Below are positions 55,469 to 64,000 of a stretch of 64,000 nt of DNA, piece after piece. How positions within the stretch are numbered: position 1 is the first letter of the stretch; each line of letters begins with the position of its first letter. Location of the stretch: the NCBI RefSeq assembly GCF_030704535.1, contig NC_081823.1:4124501-4188500 (forward strand). Direction: 5' to 3'. Origin of the DNA: Vitis vinifera. Taxonomy: Eukaryota; Streptophyta; Magnoliopsida; Vitales; Vitaceae. The notes beneath the pieces are model-generated. The model ran no database searches. It was given only the letters and a program-made list of their open reading frames with translations, and was not told the origin of the DNA. A program made the translations under genes and the position numbers.

Positions 55469-56042
55469 TTTTGTGTTGGGGGGCTTCTCAGAGATTATTA
55501 ATCTAAAAGTTTTTAAAAAGGAAATGTCCAAACCGAATGCTGTACTCATTCTAATTTGTTTTCAAAAGTCATTGAGCTTCCTCTTTTTAACTGAATGAAA
55601 GAGCTACGCTTTGGTTTTTTGAGCATTGATTCAAATGATAAGCATAAAGTGATTAGGGTAAGAATAAGATCACCATGACTAGGATACAAAATTTCGATAC
55701 ATATTTTTGTGGCATAATTTTTTTTATTTTTTGTTTTTATAAGTTTCGAAATTATTTTATTCCAAAGAACCCTACACGTAATGAATAGAAGCTTAAAATT
55801 CAACATAAATTCTTCATGAGCTTTTAGCTTAATTATTTCAATTAAGAGAATGATGAAAAAAATAAAAGAGAAAATATATCTCTTTATTATTGTTGGTGCA
55901 AGGACTCGTCGACAATGTCCTTTTCTAATTTGATCCAACAATATTGGATGGTGATTGGTTGCTACTCCTATTACCTCTAAGTGCCCATACTAAGGTGTAT
56001 AGCCTTGCATAGGGACTAATTGATACTTCTATTGCGTCAAAG
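55469..56042. other. Spacer between tRNA-Ser and a hAT element
   Basis: AT-rich sequence without a recognisable gene. Minus-strand open frames here are low-complexity. Confidence 0.6.
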
Positions 56043-56573
56043 TAGGGATGACAATGGGGTTTTTTCTGGTATCCGCCCCGCCCTGCCTCTAATGGGACGA
56101 GATTCAATTTTAATAAATGAGTTTGGGACGGGTTTGAAATTTTTTTTAAAACCCAGGATGGGTTCAGGTATTGCCCCTATCCCGCTTTGTCCCGTCCCGA
56201 TTATATATAAAATTAATTTAATATAAATTTCAAAATTAATTTAATTTAATTTTTATTTTACTATTTTTAATATATAGATAATAAAAAAATATTTTTAATA
56301 AAATAAGTTATAAAAATATAATAATTTAATTATTTATAAAATATATTTATTTTAATGTAATTTAAAATTTTAAAAGTAATTTTTTTTAAAAAAATTAAAA
56401 TTCAAAAAAAAGTTAAACGGGATGGGACGGGGCAGGTATGAGAATTTATCATACCCATCCCACCCCGTCCCATTTAATTTTTAAAATAGGTCGTAAATGT
56501 GAATTATTTTGAATAAATGGGCGGGATTGGGATGGAGGTGACCCATCCCAAACCCGTCTCGTTGTCATCCCTA
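56043..56573. mobile_element. Non-autonomous hAT-type element (531 bp)
   Basis: Starts TAGGGATGACAATGGGG and ends, on the minus strand, TAGGGATGACAACGAGACGGG, giving inverted terminal repeats of about 12 exact bases and more with mismatches. It is flanked by cgtcaaag (56035-56042) and cgtctaag (56574-56581), an 8-bp duplication with one mismatch. Both ends carry cccgtccc/gggacggg motifs that fold back; the centre is AT-rich and non-coding. Confidence 0.85.
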
Positions 56574-56581
56574 CGTCTAAG

Positions 56582-59038
56582 TACCCGTACCAAGGTGGAT
56601 TGCCTCTAACTACCTATTCCAAGGTGTAACTATACCTCTCCAACGATTGCCTTAGAAGTTGTCTTGGATTCAAGTCCTTATCATAAGGAGTGGAATTTTC
56701 CCTTTTCAAGAGTTAGGTGAGTCCCCCATTTTAAGAAGTGGAGATTTTTTTTTCTTTTTTAAATTTCAGGGGGGCACTTGCCCCTCAAGACCCAGGCCAC
56801 TAACTCTACCCCTACGCTAGATGGTTGGGCTCGATCTATGGTTTATTAGGTTGATACATGAATTCTAGTAGCAGTGTTGGCAATCTCGATTGGTTGGGCA
56901 ATTTCTTATAAAAGAATATCTAAATGTTTTCCCTAGCATTTGGACATTTCCTCGTTCAAATGCTTGACCCTCCAAATTCATATAATTGAGCCTATGTTAT
57001 GCGTTTTAAGCTTGTTTTTCATATTTTCAAGTGTATTTTTGTAAAATTTAAATTAGAATTGCTCTGTAAAAACTATAACATAGGTTTTTAGTATAAATAT
57101 GATTGTTTTCTAGTCAAAATAAAAAGAAAACTAGCATAGCTAGCTATTTCTTGGTCTTTATAGTATTCCCTCTCTTAACATTTCAAAAAAGATTTCGAAA
57201 GAACTCTTGAGTGATGAAAATAAGGTGTTCTGTCGACTAGCTTCAACATGGAGTGGAGGTGCTGCATCAAGAATGTGAAAGATTAATGAAAGTTTTGTTT
57301 GGTATAAGATCTCAAGGAGTAAGTGCAACAAATCAAATAAAATTGTACATATTTAGTGGATTTACTTGCGATGGTTTAAGTTTGTATGGTTTTTTACATT
57401 TACGGAGTTTATGAGAAGTCCAACAGATAATTTTTTCATATTAAATCCAAAGTTCATTTATGTGATTAATTTTATTTTTATATGAGAGTATCAACTTGTA
57501 ATCACAATCATTATAATTATTAAAATAATTAAAACCCTTATAAAAAAATTAAATATTTGGGGATATTCCGCTTGAACTACTTATTTAACCATTTAAAAAT
57601 AATCTTATTATTACATGATAATAATAAATGAATACTTGACTACTTATTCAGTCCTTTACAGAAAGTAATAAAAATAAACCAAATAGTATTGGGAAATAAA
57701 ACGTATTTACCAATAAGTTAACAACAAGTTTAATATCTTCCTACAACTTTTCGAGTTTTACTTTCTTTTATAAAATTTCGTGCTTCAAAATTATAGAATG
57801 AGTTCATGTCAAAACAAAAATAGTCCAAGTGTGAATATACAAAATGTAAAACAAATATTCAAGCTCAAATTCAAATTTTAAATTAGTGCAATAAATTTCA
57901 TCAATCAAAATGAGTCCTAATTAATAACCAAAATATAAACTTAATTAATTAAACCTAAAATATGATAAACTAAAATAAATTCCATTAAGCTTAAACTTAA
58001 TATTTCATCATTCAAGCCCAATTTAATAAACAAACTCAAATCTATAATAAAAATCAACCCAATTTAACGTATATAACTCAAATGTAACAAAAATATACTA
58101 CAATGTTATGTCATATTCAAATTAAATAATTCCATCGATCGTATAAATTATCAACTAATCTAGTCCAAATGAATAAATTCTAAATTAATTCACTAACAAT
58201 AACTGAGCTAAAATTTCATATTAATTTACCAATAATAAATTAATCAAAATTCCATATAAATTAACCAAAATTCCAAAACATAAATTTCATATTAATTTAA
58301 TAATCTAAATCATAAACACAACAATTATTGTTAAATCTAAATAAAAAATGAAATAAAATAAAAAAATACATAAAATAAATCCACACGTTTTTTGAGACCA
58401 TGAATGCATCGGTGAGAAAAATTGCCAGTAGAATTGGAAAAAGAAAGATGAATAAAATAATGATAATAATAATAATACTAATGGAAAATGGGTGAAATGG
58501 GAAAGTGAGGGGAGGAGAGAATGCGAGAAGAGAGAAAGGGATCGCTCGCCAACAATGACTCGTCGACAATGACTGGTTGATGGTTCTGTATAGTAAGAGT
58601 TGATCGCTTTTTGAAAAAACAAAAAACAAAATAAAAAAAATAATGAAAAAATGGGAGGAGGAAAATGGGAGAAGAGGGGTGGAGAAAAAGGAAGGGTGGT
58701 GTCCCTGTGAGGTGTCTCTCTGCAAGTGGGTGGATGGAGAATGGGAGAAAATCGGGGAGAGAAGGAAGAGGTCGTGTGGGTGGAGGAAGTATGGGTGAGG
58801 AAGGAAAGGGAAGAAAATCTGTGGGCAAAAAAAGAAGAGAAGTAGGTAGCTTCAAGAAGAAAAAATAAAATAAAGTAAAAATAGAAAAGTTGGGGAAAGG
58901 AGTTGGGAGGTGGTCTTGGGGATTTTGGGTGAGGTATGGGAGGGGAGAGAATGGGAGTAGGTGGGGGTAAGTGGGAAAGAGAGAGGGGAGAGAAAAGAAA
59001 GATAAAAAAGAAAAATAATACTAATAAAAATTAAAAAT

Positions 59039-59091
<53 letters not shown>

Positions 59092-59300
59092 AATTTAAAG
59101 ATATTTACATATTCCGTAATTTCTTCGAAACTGCAAAGAAGGACTGAGCTACCATTACTATATGAAGTGAAACGTAGACTGCCTCAACAAAAATACAGAA
59201 GTCAACCTTTATCTCCTATTCAAATTAAAATTCACTTTACCCATTTTTTCCCTTCTTTCTTCTATTCTTTTAATATCATACCATTCTCTCAAACGACTTG
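56582..59300. other. AT-rich intergenic DNA with purine-rich tract and microsatellite
   Basis: No gene is recognised. Between about 58480 and 58990 the plus strand is strongly purine-rich (ggagag/gggaa runs), producing long low-complexity frames on the minus strand that I do not accept as genes. An (AT)n tract of about 23 repeats lies at 59043-59088. Confidence 0.65.
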
Positions 59301-59922
59301 AGGATTTGGGTCGTTGCAGATTGGTCATTTGATGGGTTACGTACAAGCATAAACTTCATATGATTGGCTTATTTGAAGGTGAGTGAAGAGCAAGTTGTTT
59401 TTCCTATGTAGTTTTCTGGGTATATTTTCTTGTACAGTTTGGTGATTTCTGCTTCATTTTACTTGATTTTGAGAACTTATCTGATGGTGTTGCCCTTTAA
59501 TGTCTGTTTTAAGTGCTTGCTGTAATTGAATTCCACAGCATATATGTGTATACATACATCAAATGACAAGTTTTTCCAGGAAAATTTTGTAATGGGGGAA
59601 AGTTAAATTGTAGATATGAAAATGTTTATTATTGTTGCTGAAGCTATCTGAGGAGATGTGATAGATTTTCAAGTAGATATTCCCCTTAATTTCATGAAAA
59701 TGTTTTGAGCCTAGTGATTCAGTGAATCATATATTGGGAAGGTATTTGATCCTTTGGAAAATTTTGGAAATACTCAGAACAGTATGTTTCAACACCATTT
59801 TTCTTGCTTCTCTTAGATTGTTGTTTGAAAATAGTGTGGACTTTCAGATTATGAAAATGGATTTTGATTTTCCACTCTTTCATTTCTTCTGGAATGATCT
59901 CATGATTTGAGTTGTGCAGAGA
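59301..59922 (+). other. Probable promoter, leader exon and leader intron of the NLR pseudogene
   Basis: A plausible 5' untranslated exon ends near 59380 at a gtgagtg donor. The matching acceptor is gttgtgcag at 59911-59919, four bases before the ATG. Splicing here is inferred from site quality only. Confidence 0.45.
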
Positions 59923-61698
59923 ATGGTGGATGCTGTTGTTGCAGTAGCTTTGGATCGTTTACTGCAAGTGCTCACAAGCCAAGGCCTTCAGTTCATCAAA
60001 TTTGATAGGGAGTTTGAGGAAGTGAGGACTGAGCTTCTATACATCAACAGCTTTCTCGAAGATGCTGAGAAGGTCAAGCAGGTGAATCAGATGGAAATGC
60101 TGAGAACCATTATGCAAGACTTGAGGGAGATGGTGTATGATGTTGAAGACATAATGGAAGACTTTGAGCTTCACCGCTTAAAATGCCATGGAGGATATAA
60201 GCTGCACTGCATGGGCTATTCTTCATTGTCCTCAATGAAGTTCTATTTTTGAAATAGGAAAGAGGTTGCGGATGGTGAGAGAAAGAATGACCAAAGCTAG
60301 AGGAAGAATGACCCCATACTTGGGGACGGCTCTAGCCCTCCCAAGTCAATGGCCAGAATGGGGAAGGCAATCGTTAAGAAACCCAATACTAGTTGATGAA
60401 GCTGGAACAGTTGGGCTAGCAGAGGACCAATGGAAGATTAGAGAGTGTTTGCTGGAAGCAAGTGGCCATTTGATAGTGATTGGAATTGCTGGAATGGGTG
60501 GAATAGGGAAAACCACCCTTGCACAACAAATTTACAATGATAGGAGCTTGAAAGAACAATATGGATACATAATCTTCCTTACTGTCTCCCAAAGTTTTGA
60601 ACTAAAAGAGCTCATCAGGACTGTGCTAAGAAAATTGAATGAGAGGAGATACTGCTGATCTGTTAAGGACATTGAATAGCAAGCTGGACAAGAAATACTT
60701 GATTATATTGGACGATGTTTGGGGAGCCGATGAAGGGTTGTGGTGGGAAAGCTTGAAGTCAGGTTTTCCTCACAGAGCTGGTAGCTGTGTCATTGTCACG
60801 ACAAGGGATGAGGAAGTAGCTAGATCAATGGGTGCCACCCACAGATGCATACATCATCTCAGACTCCTCTCAGAGGAGAATGGCTGGTCACTGTTCTCTA
60901 AAGTGGTCTTTGAAAGAGATGGGGGTCAATGCCCAAATATGGATTTGGAGGTTATTGGAAAGGAGATAGTTTCCCAATGCAGGGGTCTTCCCCTGGCAAT
61001 TAAGATTGCTGGGGGAATGATGGTGGGTAAAGAAAAAAGTGCCCACAAATGGAGTCAAATATCAAAGCATCTAAAACAAGAGTTGGCTACTCATAATAAA
61101 AATAAGGTGATTTTCTCCACACTTAGTTTGAGCTATGAGGAGTTGCCTACACATTTGAAACCTTGCTTTCTGTCCTTTGCCATGTTTCCTGAGGACACTG
61201 AAATTTTTGTGCATACAATGATACATTGGTGAGGGCTTCATTAGGGAAAGGGATGGAAAGACAGCATATGAGATTGGAGAAGAATGCATTAATGAACTGT
61301 TCTGCAGATGTCTATTACTAGGCTCATCCAAAACTATATTTGAAACTAATTTCTTTAACTGCAGATTGCATGACATGGTAAGAGACATGGTCATAAAAAT
61401 TGCAAGAGAAGAAAATTTCATGTGCCTGGATGACAAAGGACGACCTTCGTTATGTGTTCAATCACACCGAGGAGGCATATTGAGGAGCATAAATTTGGAG
61501 AGCTTTGAGGTCAATTCCAAGTCGCTCAGGACTTCGGTTGGAATGCACATAGAGCCCTCTGTCCTCAAAACTATGGGTCAAAACATGTCCCAACTGAAGA
61601 GGTTGAGGGTTTTAGACCTTTTACTCTCAGCAACATCTGATGCTGATCTTATTGATGAGAATGTTTTAAGCAGGATTGGGTTGCTGCAGCATCTGATT

Positions 61699-62046
61699 TT
61701 TTAAAGCCGTGAGGGCCCCCTTGGACCCAAAGCGGACAATATCTACATGGTTGGGTGCGGGTCGTTACAAATGGTATCAGAGCCGATCCCCGACCCCGGT
61801 GTGGGGGTTTGTTTGGCCTCGTAAGGGGTGTTCGTTTGTTTGGCCCCGCAATCTCATGGGACACAACGAGGACGTTGTGTCTGCATGGGGGGGTGTTTGT
61901 AATGTCCCACATCGGATAGGGGAGGAAGTTCCTGGCGCTATATATGTAGAGACTCCTCTTAACCAAGTAGACGCGTTTTAAAGCCGTGAGGGCCCCCTTG
62001 GACCCAAAGCGGACAATATCTACATGGTTGGGTGCGGGTCGTTACA
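61699..62046 (+). mobile_element. TRIM retrotransposon, 5'-truncated, inside NLR LRR region
   Basis: A very short LTR retroelement. The end of the 5' LTR (61699-61769: ttttaaagccgtgagg to gggtcgttaca) is followed by a primer binding site tggtatcagagcc (61772-61784), a short non-coding centre, a G-rich polypurine tract (gcatggggggg) and a complete 3' LTR of about 153 bp (61894-62046, starting tgtttgtaatgtcccac). The 3' LTR ends with the same 71-bp text as the 5' remnant. With no coding capacity it matches TRIM elements. The left end of the 5' LTR is missing, so no target duplication can be assigned. Confidence 0.88.
61894..62046 (+). repeat. TRIM 3' LTR
   Basis: Begins TGTTTGTAATGTCCCACATC after the polypurine tract and ends GGGTCGTTACA. 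Its last about 71 bases repeat 61699-61769 nearly without change. It includes ctatatatgtagag, a likely TATA-type promoter. Confidence 0.8.
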
Positions 62047-62782
62047 AGTCTCAAAATAGAATGAAAAAGCTCCCAAATTCAATCACAAATCTTCGCAAGC
62101 TTCAAATTCTACACCTGTACAATTGGCCTAATTTGAGAAGACTCCCACCGAGCGTTACTACTTTGGAACAACTGAACATAATGCAGATATTTGGTTGTGA
62201 TTCATTGGAATGCATGCCAAAGGGGTTCAGTAACCTCCATAACCTTCAAACTCTGTGGGGATTTACACCTGCAAGTTGGAGACACAAAGATGGATGCCGG
62301 GTTGCAGAGCTGAGGCATCTCAATCAACTCAAAACTCTTTTCATTGAAATAAAGTCAGAGGATCAAATTGTAGAAGGCGAGTTGAACGTATTATCACAAC
62401 TGCAAGACTTGAAGATTAGAGCCAGTAATGGAAGCAGTGGATTGGCTGGTAAGATTAATGGTTGGTTTTCTTCCCTCCAACAGCTGGAAAAATTGAGGCT
62501 TTATGGTTTACAAGGAGTTACCACTCCAACATGGCTCAATCCAACTTCCCTTCCCAACTTGCGACATCTTTCAATTGTTTTCTCGGAGAGACTTGTGCAC
62601 TTGAACCCCATTTTCTGGGACACCCAGAATGTGAAATGGATGATCTGGATGAACTGGATGAGGAATGGCCTATGATAAAAGGGGCAATGCCCTTTTTGAA
62701 ACTGATGAAGGTTCAAGTGTGTCCCAAGCTCAAGCTTTTTCCCATTGATGTTACTCGAGAGGGTCAATGGAAGAAAGGATGA

Positions 62783-64000
62783 AAACTTGAAAGATCATCA
62801 CTCTAGTCATTTATCTTGTAGAATCATGCTTCTCTTCATCACATTTTTGAACTCATAAATCAAGTTGTTTTATGTTCTTCATATAAATAATGGGACCAAG
62901 GTAGAAAAGAACGGAATTAGCTAAAACCGATAAGATCAAACTCGACACACAACAATGAGACTTAAATGCACATGTGACTTCACGTAATTGGTTGTACAAT
63001 AATGAGACCTAGATGCACGACTTAGTACACAACAATGAGACCTGCCTTCAATGTACATGTGACTTCTCTTAATTGGTCGACAATGAGACCTAGGTAGTGG
63101 CTTCACCGCATTGGCTGTGCCCCACCGTCTAAATAGTCCAATGAAAGATGCTAATATCTAAAGATTTGAATTGTCTTTTGGTTTCCTCTGCTTCATGCTA
63201 CACTGTTCAGTTACTGTTCCTTGGTCTCTTCTGAGAACTGAGGTCGCCCATGTTTTAAGTTCGACCCATTGGAGGGATGGCTTCCATTTTGGTACGAGGA
63301 GAACTGTCAGAGAAGAGAACGTGTTTTAGATGCTTAATTCAAAATTGTACAATTATTTGTCCATGCTAATCCAAAAGCTTCATTGTCTTCTTTTCTATGT
63401 ACGCGTCATGGCCCAATGATGATGTTTAGTGTTTTCCCCCACTTGATTCAAAACGTGTTCGCTTCCAAACGTAAAGAAATGTGACAAATAATGGGGCTGC
63501 TTGTTCTGAGAAGGTTCCTGAGATTATACATTGGAATGAAATGGGTCAACAAATATCTTTCCCAATCCACATTCTTGCAGTACTTGGTATAGATTCGAAT
63601 GAATTTTTTTTTTTTTAAAACAGGACATGGAGTTGCAAAGAGTAGGTTATGGAAGGGACCACCATGTGAGGCATTGCCATAAATTTCAACGCGAATGGGT
63701 CTTCTGATTAAAGAGGGCGAAATGTGGAAAACATTTCCCAAATGAATGAGAATCTACCATTTTTTGAACCTGCCCACCGCTCATGAGGCATTTGGGCAAA
63801 GTTTGTTCCCCCATGGACTTCTTGTAGACGCCTCCGCCAACTTCTCTTTGGACCCATCGCCACTGTCCTTCCCTATTCAAAGACAATTACCACGCACTCC
63901 CTCACATCTACTTCAGATCAATTTCTAATCCCTTTCAAGCTCTGAACTCAGCATTCAGTCGTACAACCAAATTTAAGGAAATTGGAGTACTAATTATACT
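62783..64000. other. Intergenic region after the NLR pseudogene
   Basis: No gene is recognised. Between 62940 and 63100 the phrase acaatgagacct and the phrase cacatgtgacttc recur several times with irregular spacing, a degenerate local repeat. Open frames near 63448-63928 show no recognisable family. Confidence 0.6.

Larger units (their letters stand above)
59923..62782 (+). pseudogene. CC-NLR disease-resistance pseudogene (RPP13-like / ZAR1-like)
   Basis: Remains of an intracellular immune receptor. Coiled-coil/Rx_N domain: 59923-60252 (MVDAVVAVALDRLLQVL, EDAEKVKQ, DVEDIMEDF). NB-ARC: P-loop GMGGIGKTTLAQQ (about 60493), kinase-2 YLIILDDVWG (about 60700), VIVTTRDEEVARS, GLPLAIKIAGG (about 60985), CFLSFAMFPED and the HDMVRDM form of the MHD region (about 61368). 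LRRs begin near 61590 and resume at 62060-62780. At least four frame breaks are visible: near 60250 (T run in FYF), near 60640 (MRGDT), near 61230 (HW then stop) and near 62630. A TRIM retrotransposon at 61699-62046 separates the LRRs. The order and spacing are those of an intact NLR and the family resemblance is strongest to RPP13-like protein 4/ZAR1. It cannot make a full protein. Confidence 0.9.

Noticed and set aside
55346..55549. Minus-strand frame of 67 codons
   Set aside because: It is the shadow of the tRNA-Ser gene; part of the frame is tRNA sequence.
58297..58868. Long minus-strand frames of 105-142 codons and a plus-strand frame
   Set aside because: They arise from a purine-rich low-complexity tract. 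They overlap in several frames and encode only hydrophobic or Ser/Pro/Phe runs.
61709..61981. 90-codon frame in the NLR region
   Set aside because: It is entirely TRIM retroelement sequence, with the LTR text repeated at both ends.
1..64000. A previously undescribed multi-gene system
   Set aside because: The genes are unrelated single units of known plant families plus transposons. Nothing links them functionally, so I make no such claim.

Overview
The window is nuclear DNA of a flowering plant, almost certainly a woody eudicot. Grapevine (Vitis) would fit the long introns packed with L1-type LINEs, but this is an inference that I cannot prove without a search. Introns have GT-AG borders, intergenic DNA is AT-rich, and the genes belong to plant families (UBP14, TRM5, SPEAR/TIE, CC-NLR).

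Layout, left to right. (1) 1-25,456, minus strand: the 5' two-thirds of a UBP14-type deubiquitinase gene, with seven exons found by splice-site and frame continuity. The gene runs off the left edge just after the catalytic-cysteine exon. Its fifth intron is about 17.8 kb and holds a nested set of transposons: an old Ty1/copia element (1,715-17,481) with two recognisable LTRs, interrupted by two truncated L1 LINEs and one apparently full-length L1 with two intact ORFs, and scarred by an inverted duplication of its own integrase region. Intron 4 holds two more LINE remnants. (2) 25.7-31.6 kb: TE-rich intergenic DNA with a relict hAT-like element in the UBP14 upstream region and a 2.1-kb Mutator-like element with 9-bp target duplications. 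(3) 31,675-32,637, plus strand: a two-exon gene for a small serine/arginine-rich protein with a C-terminal membrane segment, apparently frameshifted in an 18-bp minisatellite. (4) 33,751-42,560, plus strand: a complete nine-exon TRM5/Met-10-type tRNA (guanine-N1) methyltransferase gene with a likely organelle-targeting leader. (5) 42.8-51.0 kb: three tandem copies of a non-coding unit of about 2.4 kb, each containing two diverged sub-repeats; the third copy carries a 931-bp hAT element with a perfect 8-bp duplication. (6) 52,175-53,518, plus strand: a SPEAR/TIE-type transcriptional adaptor gene with an EAR motif at its C-terminus. (7) 55,387-55,468, minus strand: tRNA-Ser(AGA). (8) 56,043-56,573: another non-autonomous hAT element. 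(9) 59,923-62,782, plus strand: a CC-NLR pseudogene resembling RPP13-like/ZAR1 proteins, broken by several frameshifts and by a TRIM retrotransposon in its LRR region.

The genes are independent transcription units with no operon-like relation. The most notable content is structural: a probable essential-gene intron that accumulated nested insertions in a readable order, an L1 copy that looks coding-competent, and a higher-order tandem array next to TRM5. I found no undescribed enzymatic or defence system. Exon borders were derived by hand from GT/AG sites, phase and family resemblance; element borders come from direct comparison of termini and target-site duplications.
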